A stretch of DNA of 64,000 bases, from NCBI RefSeq assembly GCF_001007935.1, contig NZ_CP011451.1, positions 868,001 to 932,000 on the forward strand. The letters are read 5' to 3'. Both the position numbers and the translations under genes were made by a program. The stretch comes from Nitrosomonas communis. Lineage in GTDB: Bacteria > Pseudomonadota > Gammaproteobacteria > Burkholderiales > Nitrosomonadaceae. Below the pieces are notes generated by a model that saw only the letters and a program-made list of their open reading frames with translations, did no database searches and was not told where the DNA came from. Positions 30,346-40,341 of this stretch are shown here, piece after piece (within the stretch, counting starts at the first letter, position 1; each line of letters starts with the position of its first letter).

Positions 30346-31332
30346 ATGAAATCTCTGGTAACAGGTGCAAATGGTTTCGTTGGTTCGGCAGTGGTGAGAT
30401 GCTTACTAGCAGCCGGTCATGAGGTTCGTGCATTCGTTAGGCCAGGAAGTGACCGACGCAATGTGATGAAACTCCCCATCGAGATCGTAGAAGGCGATCT
30501 ACGCGATGCCACCTCATTAAAGCGTGCGGTAACAGGCTGTAACTATCTATTCCATGTCGCAGCAGATTACCGCTTGTGGGTTCCCAACCCGGCTATTATG
30601 TACGACATCAATGTCAATGGCACCAAAGCGCTGATTCTTGCAGGCGCAGAAGCAGGTATGGAACGCATGGTGTATACCAGTAGCGTAGCCACTTTAGGAT
30701 TGAATTCAAACAGCGAACCCGCCGATGAAGAAACGCCCTCCAATTTGGCTTCCATCGCTGGACACTACAAGCGCTCAAAATTTCTGGCTGAGCAAATGGT
30801 GCAGCAACTCGTGCGCGAACATCAGTTCCCGTTAGTCATTGTCAATCCATCCACTCCTATCGGCCCGCGCGATGTTAAACCCACTCCCACAGGACGCATC
30901 GTGCTCGATACGCTGCGCGGGAAAATGCCGGCCTATGTCGATACCGGACTGAATGTCGCCCATGTTGATGACATTGCGCATGGCCACCTGCTCGCTTATA
31001 AAAAGGGGAAATGCGGAGAGCGTTATATTCTGGGGGGCGACAACATGACGTTGCTGCAAATTCTCCAGACCATCGATACCATCACCGGTAAGCCCACCAA
31101 ACGCAGAAGCATCCCTGTCAAGCTGATGCTTCCGCTTGCGCATACTATGGAGATGGTCGCCAAACTCACCAAAACCGAACCGCGCGCGACGGTTGATAGT
31201 ATTCATATGGCCAAAAAGAAAATGTTTTTCTCCAGCGCAAAAGCGGCACGTGAACTGGGTTATCAATCCCGCCCCGCTGTGGAAGCGATTCAAGACGCAA
31301 TCGACTGGTTTAAAAGTGCAAATTATTGTTAA
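30346..31332 (+). CDS. hpnA: Hopanoid-associated sugar epimerase HpnA
   Basis: A 328-residue extended short-chain dehydrogenase. The Rossmann motif is LVTGANGFVGSAV at the N-terminus, and the catalytic site is seen as YTSSVATLG and GHYKRSKFLAE (Tyr-x3-Lys). LFHVAADYRLW and NPSTPIGPRDVKPTPTG are typical of HpnA. HpnA proteins are linked by gene neighbourhood to hopanoid synthesis, probably side-chain sugar modification, although the exact reaction is not firmly known. The preceding squalene synthase supports the link. It ends four bases from the convergent methyltransferase gene. Confidence 0.9.
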   Translation: MKSLVTGANGFVGSAVVRCLLAAGHEVRAFVRPGSDRRNVMKLPIEIVEGDLRDATSLKRAVTGCNYLFHVAADYRLWVPNPAIMYDINVNGTKALILAGAEAGMERMVYTSSVATLGLNSNSEPADEETPSNLASIAGHYKRSKFLAEQMVQQLVREHQFPLVIVNPSTPIGPRDVKPTPTGRIVLDTLRGKMPAYVDTGLNVAHVDDIAHGHLLAYKKGKCGERYILGGDNMTLLQILQTIDTITGKPTKRRSIPVKLMLPLAHTMEMVAKLTKTEPRATVDSIHMAKKKMFFSSAKAARELGYQSRPAVEAIQDAIDWFKSANYC

Positions 31333-31336
31333 AAGC

Positions 31337-32485
31337 TTATTTTCTTAATATCGCCAGTGTTTCAACATGCGGGGTATGAGGAAATAGATCGACCAACTGA
31401 ATCTCGCCAATCGACCAGCCTTTTTTTGAGAAAGACCAGGCATCGCGCGCAAATGTCTCAGGATCGCAAGAGATGTAGTAAATTGTCTTCAACGAAACAA
31501 AATGCTCAAAAAAATCCTTCATGTTTTTAAGGCCTGCGCGTGGTGGATCGAGTACGAGAGTATCGGCATCTGCAATACTTTTTCTCAAGATTTTCCAGAT
31601 AAACGGCTTAAATAGATCGACCGGGCGTGCATCCACTTTGGGCAGATTCTTTATGCGGAGTTGCTTGATGGCATCGAGCCCTACTTCATACGCAATGATT
31701 TCGCTGCATCCCGATTCAGCAATTACTTCGGTGAAATTACCTGATCCACAAAATAACTCAATGACTTTACCGATACGAGGGGTTTCATTGAGTTTGCCAC
31801 GCAACCAGGATTTGATCCATTCATTTTGCGCGGTATTGCCCTGCTTAAAAGGTCGTTTCTGATTGAGTTGAACATTTTCAGCTGGCAAATCATCATCGAC
31901 ATCAATGAAATTCCAATCATAGCCAGTGCCAGGTACCCACTCTTCTCGCGGCAAACTCCTGAGCATGCCTTGCAGAAGATTTCTACACGTATCGTTCAAC
32001 ACGATACAATCCTTTACCGGGGCAATTTTATGGGACCCTTCAGCCACAAAACCTAATTTCTCACCATCAGTTTTCACCTGAAAGCGATTGCGGTAACCAT
32101 ATAAAAAAGGGGAAGGATGCACTGGAGGGATGTTCCATTGCTCCATATCGAACCCGATTCTCTTCATGGCATAAATCAAACGGTTTCGTTTTTGCTCAAG
32201 CTGGCTTTCATAATTCGCAATCATCCAGGGACAGCCCGAACAAGCCTCTTCGTTAATACCAAGAAAAGCACAGGCAGGCGGCTGCCTTTGGTCAGATGGT
32301 TTAATGAGTCGAACCAGCCTGGCGTAGCCGTATTTCTTGTTATGCAACGGCCGATCGATAACTTCAAATTCACCCAAATCTCCGGGCCAAGTGCCAAACA
32401 CAAAATAGGAAATATTTTCCTCTTCGCTTTTAATTACCCCTAGCCCTTTTTGTGACAAATGGGTCACTTCCCCCGTGAATTTCAT
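31337..32485 (-). CDS. TrmA/RlmD-family RNA (uracil-5-)-methyltransferase
   Basis: A 382-residue SAM-dependent enzyme. It has an N-terminal TRAM-like part (about 1-60), a probable 4Fe-4S site (Cys72, Cys82, Cys85, Cys160) and the SAM motif IELFCGSGNFTEVIA. DTLVLDPPRAGLKNM, the nucleophile motif YYISCDPETFARD and the final general-base Glu in HTPHVETLAIL follow. This is the RumA/RlmD style of rRNA m5U methyltransferase. The Cys spacing (x9, x2) differs slightly from the classical x5-x2 form, so it may be a paralogue with another uridine target. It is transcribed alone, convergent with hpnA. Confidence 0.85.
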   Translation of the reverse strand: MKFTGEVTHLSQKGLGVIKSEEENISYFVFGTWPGDLGEFEVIDRPLHNKKYGYARLVRLIKPSDQRQPPACAFLGINEEACSGCPWMIANYESQLEQKRNRLIYAMKRIGFDMEQWNIPPVHPSPFLYGYRNRFQVKTDGEKLGFVAEGSHKIAPVKDCIVLNDTCRNLLQGMLRSLPREEWVPGTGYDWNFIDVDDDLPAENVQLNQKRPFKQGNTAQNEWIKSWLRGKLNETPRIGKVIELFCGSGNFTEVIAESGCSEIIAYEVGLDAIKQLRIKNLPKVDARPVDLFKPFIWKILRKSIADADTLVLDPPRAGLKNMKDFFEHFVSLKTIYYISCDPETFARDAWSFSKKGWSIGEIQLVDLFPHTPHVETLAILRK

Positions 32486-32526
32486 CTAATCAGTAGTGAT
32501 AGAATTAATTTCTAAAATTCATACTT

Positions 32527-32629
32527 GTTTCATTTCTAGATCAAAACTGACTTTGTCTGCTTCACCTTGCGGTATTATTGATACTGTCTGCGGCTCGCCT
32601 TCGCGTCATGTTTGATTTGGAAATGGAAT
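32527..32629 (-). repeat. MITE-like repeat, copy E (103 bp, reverse)
   Basis: Read on the minus strand it begins ATTCCATTTCCAAATCAAAC, continues through GACGCGAAGGCGAGCCGCAG, and ends TTTTGATCTAGAAATGAAAC. The outer right end has two changes from consensus. It lies between the methyltransferase start and the end of the Hsp70 operon. Confidence 0.85.
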
Positions 32630-32701
32630 TAGCCGCGCCCTTGGTGTCAGGGCAAACTCTGGGATTGCACCTGTGCACGCTTACAATTTTAATGCACCAG
32701 G

Positions 32702-35509
32702 TTAATGTACCAGACGCAGCCCGGGCGGCAGGGATTCCCCATACATACTCCGCTCGTCGGCTTCTTGGAGTTCAGTGGGATGCTCAACCATCTCAATCCA
32801 TGATGCTGGACATTTCGCTTGTTGTAAATATTGGATAATTTGCGCACGCAGCTCTGGTGAAATATCCCGTTCCCGATCTCCACTCATGCGCGCCAACATG
32901 GTAGCGGCAAAGGCGGCAGGGCGAATCTTTTTCCAGTCCAACTTGATCGCCCTTTGCAGCCAATTGGCGGCAATCTCTGCCGGTACAACATTATGTACAC
33001 TGCCATAAAACGGTACTCTTGCCCCAATGCGTCCTACCGCCCACCAGGTTTGCAGTGATTCGGATGCTTTTTGCAGGCGCTCCAACAACCATTCGCCTAC
33101 TTCGATTTTACGTGCTGTGGGTAAACGTTCCAATGTTGCGACCAGGCGTACCATATCATCATAGCCTTGAGGCTTTGCTCCCGGTGACCGCTTCCGGGCG
33201 CGCTTGCTTAAGGGTTGCAGGTCATAAGCAATATCATCAAGAATCTGGCATTGAGCCGGCTCGCTTAGCCCACCACTCACGCGCCGCCACAAAATCCACC
33301 ATTCCGCCCATACTGCTGCTTCGGTTATATATTGCAACCCTTGCTCATAAATGGACCATAACTGTTGCACCCGCCAATCATCAAGCGGATAACCAAACCC
33401 AGGGCGTAAACAAAAGCCAATCAAATTAAACCATAATCTTTCATGGGTAGCGGAATAACGACGGCGCTGGCCACATTCCCATAGTGTGCCGAATAATTCG
33501 CGCAATAAAGCGGTATCCCAATCCTCGCGCTTGCCTAAAATCTTTTCCAGATCAAACCGCAAGGTTTTTATGGCCTTGGGGCTGATCTTCTTTGATGGGG
33601 GCCCATAAACCAAACTGAGCAGCTCACTTGCTTCCGCAAAACGAGGATGTAAGGTACTGGACATACTCGATACGAGCCCACCCTTGCCACCACGCAATTG
33701 AAACTCCAGCTTCCAGCGCTGTGAAGATTTATCCTGGGCAACACAGGCCATCTCAAGCGTACCGACTTCAGTCAAGGTAGTTTGTAGCTGCACTGGCACT
33801 TCAGCCGTTTGCGACCGTGCCACATCCTTATCCTGAGCGAGTACTGTGGCGATGGGAGGTAGCGGCGTAAACATGATGTCATCCAGGGTAACGATATCTC
33901 CCGGCTGGAAGGTTGTATCATTAATGGATGAAACGAGATGAAAACGCACGGGCTCACCAATCCGTAAGGCAAAATTACGTTCAGTCAATTGGACCGCTTG
34001 GCCTTCTTCTGTGCCACGCGGCAAGATACATACCCCTTGCTGCGCTTCTTGTTCTGCAGCAACCTGGATAAAGTAACTTCGCGCTGAACCCCCACCAATT
34101 CGGATACCCTGACCATGGCGTGCCATCGCGTAAGCCACTGCGCCAGAAGCTACGGCAAGATCGGGCTGCGTGTTTAATAGTTGTTGCAACGGTGCACCGC
34201 GCCACTGCGCTAATATACCCAGCAAGCGCTGGGATAACAAGGTGCTGTTAAAAATGCCGCCATTGAGCAAAATAGCATCCGGAATCGGAATGCGGTCATC
34301 GAGCGGTGCCAATTCACCCAATGCCTCGCGCGAAGCCTGAGCATGCAGTGTGAGAAACGCAGCAATATGTCGACTGATGGCCGGGTCGGACACATAAGGC
34401 AATCCAAACTCAACGATACCACCGCGCGTACGTTGCGGAAGCTCATCCACCGGTGTGATCGGTAAGAACCCATCCAACAGCATGCGGTGTACCGCCTCAC
34501 GATTTAGTTCAGTTGAGCGCGCTCCACCAATCAGCTTGGCGCCTGTACCCAGAATGGTCACCATGATTTTTTCCGGCGCATCAGCATCCAACAAGCGCTC
34601 CTTGGCCTTACGGCATTGCTGCATCAGTTGCGACAGACTGGCTGCACTCAGCGGCGCACCTGGCGTAACCAGCTGTCTTTCCGCAATATGCGCCAGGGCC
34701 AGATCCATGTTATCACCCCCTAGCATAAGATGATTGCCCACCCCAATACGGGTCAGATGCACCTGGCCATTTTTGAGCGTGACCTTAATCAGGGTGAGAT
34801 CTGTCGTGCCCCCGCCCACGTCACACACCAGAATCAGGCGGGTATCCGCTAATAAGGTATTCAGTTGCTGTTGATGGCGCGCAAGCCAGTCATAACAGGC
34901 AGCCTGCGGCTCTTCTACTAAACGTGCACTTGTAAGACCTGCCAAATGCGCAGCCTCCACCGTCAATGTCCTTGCCCCTTCATCAAAAGAGGCCGGGATG
35001 GTAATGACGACTTCCTGCTTTTCTAATGGATACTCAGGAAATTGATGGTTCCAGGCACTGCGTACATACGCCAGATAAGTGGCGCTGGCATGGACCGGCG
35101 AAATTTTGTCAATGCCTTCAGCCCCTCCCCATGGCAAAATCGGTGCCATGCGGTCTACCGCCGCATACGACAGCCAGCTCTTCGCACTGGCAACCAAACG
35201 ACCCGGCACACGCGAACCCAGTTCACGGGCCAGTTCGCCAAATACCGCCTTGGGTTCCTGCGGATCGATGCGGTTTAACTGCCATGGCAGATGAAGATCG
35301 CGCTCGGCAAGCTCCCCTGCCGCAGGATGATAACGTAAAGAAGGTAATAACGGCTGCGCAGCTACTTCACCGAGTGCGACTAATTGTTCTATGTTAAATA
35401 ATTCAGGCGTAGGCTCGGACTCGTTCAGGTCGGCATAGGCCGCAACGGTATGAGTCGTGCCCAAATCGATACCGACGATATAGCGGGCGGGATTTTTTTC
35501 TTTACTCAA
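32702..35509 (-). CDS. Large Hsp70-family protein with long C-terminal domain
   Basis: A 935-residue protein. The actin-like ATPase is intact: GIDLGTTHTVAAYADL (phosphate 1), VVITIPASFDEGARTL (connect), CDVGGGTTDLTLIKV (phosphate 2) and ILLNGGIFNSTLL (adenosine). A short beta-type region follows. The last third is not the usual substrate-binding lid but about 300 residues of Trp-rich helical sequence (DWRVQQLWSIYEQGLQYI, AEWWILWRRVSGGLSE), resembling the accessory domain known as DUF3731 from memory. It is likely a specialised chaperone or ATP-driven regulator; no DnaJ or GrpE is nearby. It overlaps the previous Hsp70 gene by four bases. Confidence 0.85.
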   Translation of the reverse strand: MSKEKNPARYIVGIDLGTTHTVAAYADLNESEPTPELFNIEQLVALGEVAAQPLLPSLRYHPAAGELAERDLHLPWQLNRIDPQEPKAVFGELARELGSRVPGRLVASAKSWLSYAAVDRMAPILPWGGAEGIDKISPVHASATYLAYVRSAWNHQFPEYPLEKQEVVITIPASFDEGARTLTVEAAHLAGLTSARLVEEPQAACYDWLARHQQQLNTLLADTRLILVCDVGGGTTDLTLIKVTLKNGQVHLTRIGVGNHLMLGGDNMDLALAHIAERQLVTPGAPLSAASLSQLMQQCRKAKERLLDADAPEKIMVTILGTGAKLIGGARSTELNREAVHRMLLDGFLPITPVDELPQRTRGGIVEFGLPYVSDPAISRHIAAFLTLHAQASREALGELAPLDDRIPIPDAILLNGGIFNSTLLSQRLLGILAQWRGAPLQQLLNTQPDLAVASGAVAYAMARHGQGIRIGGGSARSYFIQVAAEQEAQQGVCILPRGTEEGQAVQLTERNFALRIGEPVRFHLVSSINDTTFQPGDIVTLDDIMFTPLPPIATVLAQDKDVARSQTAEVPVQLQTTLTEVGTLEMACVAQDKSSQRWKLEFQLRGGKGGLVSSMSSTLHPRFAEASELLSLVYGPPSKKISPKAIKTLRFDLEKILGKREDWDTALLRELFGTLWECGQRRRYSATHERLWFNLIGFCLRPGFGYPLDDWRVQQLWSIYEQGLQYITEAAVWAEWWILWRRVSGGLSEPAQCQILDDIAYDLQPLSKRARKRSPGAKPQGYDDMVRLVATLERLPTARKIEVGEWLLERLQKASESLQTWWAVGRIGARVPFYGSVHNVVPAEIAANWLQRAIKLDWKKIRPAAFAATMLARMSGDRERDISPELRAQIIQYLQQAKCPASWIEMVEHPTELQEADERSMYGESLPPGLRLVH

Positions 35510-37356
35510 GGTTTGTTTTCCACACCGCCACGCACATCAAACTCTACTTTCCAATGTTCACCTTTCGGCGATACCGCCTCAAGGTGCAGGGTACCCATTT
35601 CTGTGATAGCTGCTTGCAAATGTACCGGAACCACTTCTCCTGGCGAGTGATTCTCAGCAGGCAGGTTGATTTCGATTTCTTCCAGCTCCTCGATTTCTTC
35701 TGGCAACCACTCATTCAGCATCATGCCTGCTTGATCTTCACGCCGCACCGATGAACCGAAAAAGCGAAACCTTACCGGTTCACCGACAACCAGCCCAAAC
35801 TCCTGGCTAGGTACTTCAGTACGTGTTCCTTCCTCCATGCCAAAAGGCGCAACACACAGTATCTGGATAGGAGGCTCAATACCAGGAACCGCTGGCATGG
35901 CACTTTCCACCCCGATATAATATGATTTGGCGGTACCCCCGCGAATACGTACGCCCTGGCCAAGTCTGACATAACCATAATAGGCTGCACCTTTCGCCAC
36001 GGCGAGGTCTAAATCCGCACCTTCTAACAAGCGTATAGCAGGAGAATTCTCCTTTTGTAACCAGCTATTGATTACCTCACTCACGCGTTCAGTCAGCACC
36101 GGCGCCTTAAACACGCCGCCATTGAACAGCACGGCTGTCGCATGTAAAAAACTGGCTCCCTCTGCTAATGCATTTTCAAAACCTGCTAATTCTGCAGCAG
36201 CACCCGCCTGTCGCGTCAGAAATGCTGCTAAATGCCTGGTAATAGCGGCATCCTGCGCATAGGGTAATCCGAGTTTAGTTAATGCACCACGTGCCCGGGA
36301 AACCAATTGTGCCGTTACTTCCACTTTTGGAAAAAAACCCTCCACAATAGTTTGTGTCACCTCAGCACGAGTTAATTCAGTGCGCAAAGTGCCGCCAATT
36401 AAACGTGAGCTCCGGCTGGGAACGACCACCGGGACTGTTTCCGCATCGGGATCATTGAGCAGGATTTCCTTCGCAGTACGGCATGCGTGAGTCAAGCCAT
36501 GCAATTGCCACGGCTCAAGACGAGTGCCTTGATGGGCAAGTTTGGAACTGACCACATGGGCTAATGCCAGATCCATATTATCACCGCCCAGCAAGATATG
36601 ATCTCCCACCGCGATACGCTGCAGGACAAGATTACCTTCCTGTTCAGTCACCGCAATCAAGGACAAATCAGTTGTCCCCCCACCCACGTCTATCACCAGA
36701 ATGATATCACCGGGTTTCACCTGCTTACGCCAATCTCCTCCGGTCGCTTGTAACCAACTGTATAATGCGGCCTGTGGTTCTTCCAGGAGAAGAAATTGAT
36801 CCAATCCGATCGTCCGCGCAGCTTCAGCAGTCAGATCCCGCGCGGCAGGATCAAAGGAGGCAGGGACAGTAATTGTCACCGACTGTTGTGCTAAAGGTGA
36901 CTCAGGGTGTTGGTTATTCCATGCGTCGCGCAAATCTTGCAGATAGTGAATGGAAGCCTGCAAAGGTGAAATTTTTTCAATTTCATCGGGTGCGTCCAGT
37001 GGCAAGAGAGCTAAGCGCCGATCTACTCCCGGATGGCACAACCAGCTTTTTGCACTAGATACAACCCGTATTGGTGTACGTATCCCTTGACTACGTGCCA
37101 ATTCACCCACGACATATTGCCGTTCGCTATCCCATGGCAGCATTAAATCATTTTGTGCAAACTCATCGGGATGAGGTAAGTATATAAAAGACGGGAGTAA
37201 CGCCTTCTCTTCTACATTACCTGGCGAAGTCAGTTGGGGTATCCCCATGATTGCTTGCGCCACCGTTTCTCCCTGACTTTGCGCCAGATCCACACAGGAT
37301 ACGGCGCAATGTGTCGTGCCTAAATCAATACCTATGCTATATTTTGCTTCTTTCAC
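35506..37356 (-). CDS. Hsp70-family protein (DnaK-like, short)
   Basis: A 616-residue protein with all Hsp70 ATPase motifs: GIDLGTTHCAVSCVDL, VTITVPASFDPAARDL, ILVIDVGGGTTDLSLI and AVLFNGGVFKAPVL. A beta-rich C-terminal part (FRFFGSSVRREDQAG, HLEAVSPKGEHWKVEFDVRG) resembles a substrate-binding sandwich without the full helical lid. It is clearly a paralogue of the 935-residue neighbour: FVVGEPVRFRFF-type and KVEF-type segments recur in both. Starts and stops overlap by four bases on both sides, so DUF2760, this gene and the large Hsp70 form one tightly coupled operon. Confidence 0.87.
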   Translation of the reverse strand: MKEAKYSIGIDLGTTHCAVSCVDLAQSQGETVAQAIMGIPQLTSPGNVEEKALLPSFIYLPHPDEFAQNDLMLPWDSERQYVVGELARSQGIRTPIRVVSSAKSWLCHPGVDRRLALLPLDAPDEIEKISPLQASIHYLQDLRDAWNNQHPESPLAQQSVTITVPASFDPAARDLTAEAARTIGLDQFLLLEEPQAALYSWLQATGGDWRKQVKPGDIILVIDVGGGTTDLSLIAVTEQEGNLVLQRIAVGDHILLGGDNMDLALAHVVSSKLAHQGTRLEPWQLHGLTHACRTAKEILLNDPDAETVPVVVPSRSSRLIGGTLRTELTRAEVTQTIVEGFFPKVEVTAQLVSRARGALTKLGLPYAQDAAITRHLAAFLTRQAGAAAELAGFENALAEGASFLHATAVLFNGGVFKAPVLTERVSEVINSWLQKENSPAIRLLEGADLDLAVAKGAAYYGYVRLGQGVRIRGGTAKSYYIGVESAMPAVPGIEPPIQILCVAPFGMEEGTRTEVPSQEFGLVVGEPVRFRFFGSSVRREDQAGMMLNEWLPEEIEELEEIEINLPAENHSPGEVVPVHLQAAITEMGTLHLEAVSPKGEHWKVEFDVRGGVENKP

Positions 37357-37925
37357 AGTTCTATCTCTGCCGGAGCTAATACTTTCACATCATGACCTTC
37401 TGCGAGTTTTGGCAAGGTGATGTTGTTAACCCGCCAGCCGCGGTGAACCAAAGTACCACTAAAGGGGGGCTGACCAACCACTTTACCCGTCAAACGAATA
37501 GCTGAGGCATCAAAGCCCGCGTGCAACGTTACTCGCGCACCTTCTTGTTCCTCACGCACAGGTCCCGTCATCATATGGTCATGCAAGACTTTCCGACACC
37601 CCTCGTGCACCACTCTGACGGCTGCACCAATGTCCGCATCGGAAAACCGCGCGACATCTTCCTCTATAAAATCGATAAAACGCCCCTCTTGCTGTAATAG
37701 TCCTAACAACTGCAGCGCCGAATCGGGTGGTGCTTCCTTCAGCATCGGCGCCATTGACTGAGGCCTGGCTTCGATGGGAGGTGTCTCACCGGTGGAAGCG
37801 GTGATTTCACCTTTACCTATGCGCAAGACGGCACCAGCAAATTCCCTATTAAAGAGGAAGCGAAAATAAACACCGAACGCGAGAAAAAATCGAACAAAAA
37901 ATCCTGGTACAGCCGGCTCACTCAT
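37353..37925 (-). CDS. DUF2760 domain protein
   Basis: A 190-residue protein with a hydrophobic N-terminal stretch (FFVRFFLAFGVYFRFLF, about 9-25) and then a soluble domain. ALQLLGLLQQEGRFIDFIEE and DADIGAAVRVVHEGCRKVL are followed by a beta-rich end (PPFSGTLVHRGWRVNNITLP). This matches the DUF2760 family as I remember it, whose members are encoded next to Hsp70-like genes. The function is unknown. It is first in the operon and overlaps the following Hsp70 gene by four bases, so the three products are probably made in fixed ratio and may act together. Confidence 0.8.
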   Translation of the reverse strand: MSEPAVPGFFVRFFLAFGVYFRFLFNREFAGAVLRIGKGEITASTGETPPIEARPQSMAPMLKEAPPDSALQLLGLLQQEGRFIDFIEEDVARFSDADIGAAVRVVHEGCRKVLHDHMMTGPVREEQEGARVTLHAGFDASAIRLTGKVVGQPPFSGTLVHRGWRVNNITLPKLAEGHDVKVLAPAEIEL

Positions 37926-38105
37926 TGTCCTTTCCTTTTTATTTTCAAGATGAGATTATGCTATCACGTATCGCAGGGACAGTGATCTAGCCTGGATGAT
38001 AAACAATAGCGAAAACATAAAACTCAATAACTAACTATAAGGTATTTAGAATGTCTGCGATCAACCAGGCAACCCAGGCTAGCCTCAATATCTCATAAAT
38101 TTACG

Positions 38106-40271
38106 TCATGAAATCAATTTTTCCAGAATGATTGCGCCTAATGGCGGCAGCGTTAAGCTTATGGAATACGGTCTTCCGTTCCATTCTATGGCTTCTGCCA
38201 CTAGATTTACATCACCATTGCCTACATTGCTCCCCGCATAAAAATTCGAATCCGAATTAAAAATTTCTTTATAAGTACCCGATTCTGGCACACCCATTCT
38301 GTAATTTTCATGGAGGACAGGGGTAAGATTAAGGGCAACCACCAGAAAATTCTCATCTGACTTGCGCAGATAGGTTAAAATCGAATTTCTGTTGTCATTA
38401 CAATCAATCCATTCAAACCCATGCCAATCAAAATCATATTGATGAAGCGCTGTAGTTTGGTGATACAGGTGGTTCAAATCCTTCACTAGCAGTTGTACAC
38501 CTTTATGGTTGGCATACTCAAGTACATACCAATCTAGAACTCCAGCGCTGTTCCATTCAAGTCCCTGACCAAATTCTGTCCCCATAAAGAGCAATTTTTT
38601 ACCGGGATGAGTAAATAAATAAGTATAGATCAGGCGCAAGTTGGCAAAACGTTGCTGTTCATCACCGGGCATCTTGTTCAGCATGGAACCCTTCCCGTGC
38701 ACGACTTCATCATGAGAAAACGGCAAAATAAAGTTCTCTGAAAAAGCATACAACATACTGAACGTAAGAATATTGTGATGGTGCTGACGATAAATGGGAT
38801 TCTTGGACCAGTAGGCCAGAGAATCATTCATCCATCCCATATTCCATTTGATATCAAAACCAAGTCCACCGCTATCGGCAGGTTTTGTCACTTGTGGCCA
38901 GGAGGTAGATTCTTCTGCAAAAATCAGCACACCCGGACACTGGCCATGAACAACAGTGTTGACTTGACGCAAAAAATCAATAGCTTCCAGATTTTCTCTG
39001 CCACCGTATTGATTAGGTATCCATTCTGTGCGTGAGTAATCAAGGTAGAGCATGGAGGCCACTGCATCCACCCGTAATCCGTCAATATGGAATTGTTCCA
39101 GCCAATAAAGCGCACTTGAGAGCAGGAAATTCTTTACTTCATGGCGGCTATAGTTAAAAATCAAGGTAGACCAATCCAAGTGCTCACCTTTGCGTGGATC
39201 GCCATGCTCGTATAACGGTGTACCATCAAAACGCGCTAAGCCATGCGCATCCTTGGGGAAATGAGCAGGCACCCAATCAAGAATAACCCCGATATGATGC
39301 TGGTGCAGATAATCGACAAAATAACGAAAATCATCTGGAGAGCCGAATCGGCTGGTAGGCGCATAATACCCGGTCACTTGATAACCCCAAGAAAGATCAA
39401 AAGGATGTTCGGTTATTGGCAGCAGTTCGATGTGAGTGAACCCCATTTCAATCACATAAGGCACCAGCCGATGTACCAATTCCTGATAGTTAAGAAATTC
39501 ACCTTCCATGCCACGTTGCCATGAACCGAGGTGAACTTCGTAAATTGACACGGGCCGATGTTGCCAATCAAACCGGCTACGTTGCTCCAGCCAGTTTTGG
39601 TCACCCCACTGATAGCTGGTTTCTCTAGCAATGATCGATGCATTGCGTGGACGTAATTCAAATTCTTGTCCATACGGGTCAATTTTTGAGTGGATAGTGC
39701 CGTATTCCCGATTACGGATCTCATATTTATAGAGCATGCCGGGATGAACATCAGGAATAAAAAGCTCCCATACGCCATAACCCTGGCGGACACGCATCGG
39801 ATGACAACGGCCGTCCCAGCGATTGAAATCACCGATCACGCTTACACGCTCTGCGCCAGGTGCCCATACAGAGAACAGCGTACCCCTGACATTGTTAACT
39901 TCGTGTGGATGAGCACCCAAAAAACGGTAGGCATGCCAATGTTTTCCTTCAGCAAATAAGTGAAGATCAAAATCACCGAGCTGCGGCAGGTAGGTATAGG
40001 GATCATGCGCGATATGTTCGTAGTTATCGTAATCATGCCAGATAAAGCGGTAGTGTTGCGGCAGGTTGCTACCGTCACCCTGCCATTCAAAGAGGTCAGT
40101 GTCACCCACTCGTTGCATAGTCAGTCCGTTTTCTGCAATCGTGACAGATTTCGCATGTGGTTTAAAGGCGCGCACAATTGTCATGCCCTCCTTATGATGA
40201 CGGCCTAATACAGTAAAAGGATCATGATGACGTGCTGCAATTATCTTTGCAATGTCATTGTTTAAAGGCAT
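38106..40271 (-). CDS. glgB: 1,4-alpha-glucan branching enzyme
   Basis: A 721-residue GH13 enzyme introducing alpha-1,6 branches in glycogen. An N-terminal GlgB domain ([20 protein letters not shown]) and a CBM48 ([20 protein letters not shown]) precede the barrel. Catalytic regions: [35 protein letters not shown] (nucleophile Asp), [11 protein letters not shown] (acid Glu) and [14 protein letters not shown]. Length is normal. It lies 70 bases downstream of the GH57 gene and opposite in direction to glgX, which points to a glycogen locus; glgA, glgC and glgP are not in the window. Confidence 0.96.
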   Translation of the reverse strand: MPLNNDIAKIIAARHHDPFTVLGRHHKEGMTIVRAFKPHAKSVTIAENGLTMQRVGDTDLFEWQGDGSNLPQHYRFIWHDYDNYEHIAHDPYTYLPQLGDFDLHLFAEGKHWHAYRFLGAHPHEVNNVRGTLFSVWAPGAERVSVIGDFNRWDGRCHPMRVRQGYGVWELFIPDVHPGMLYKYEIRNREYGTIHSKIDPYGQEFELRPRNASIIARETSYQWGDQNWLEQRSRFDWQHRPVSIYEVHLGSWQRGMEGEFLNYQELVHRLVPYVIEMGFTHIELLPITEHPFDLSWGYQVTGYYAPTSRFGSPDDFRYFVDYLHQHHIGVILDWVPAHFPKDAHGLARFDGTPLYEHGDPRKGEHLDWSTLIFNYSRHEVKNFLLSSALYWLEQFHIDGLRVDAVASMLYLDYSRTEWIPNQYGGRENLEAIDFLRQVNTVVHGQCPGVLIFAEESTSWPQVTKPADSGGLGFDIKWNMGWMNDSLAYWSKNPIYRQHHHNILTFSMLYAFSENFILPFSHDEVVHGKGSMLNKMPGDEQQRFANLRLIYTYLFTHPGKKLLFMGTEFGQGLEWNSAGVLDWYVLEYANHKGVQLLVKDLNHLYHQTTALHQYDFDWHGFEWIDCNDNRNSILTYLRKSDENFLVVALNLTPVLHENYRMGVPESGTYKEIFNSDSNFYAGSNVGNGDVNLVAEAIEWNGRPYSISLTLPPLGAIILEKLIS

Positions 40272-40341
40272 ATTTTATTCCTTATAGCTGGATCGCACTT
40301 AATAATGCGGATTATCCACCACTCAATGTTTGGTATATTTA

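Noticed and set aside
33019..33429. Long plus-strand frames opposite the Hsp70 genes (33019-33429, 35026-35397)
   Set aside because: Antisense to intact Hsp70 genes; composition mirrors the codon bias of the true strand.
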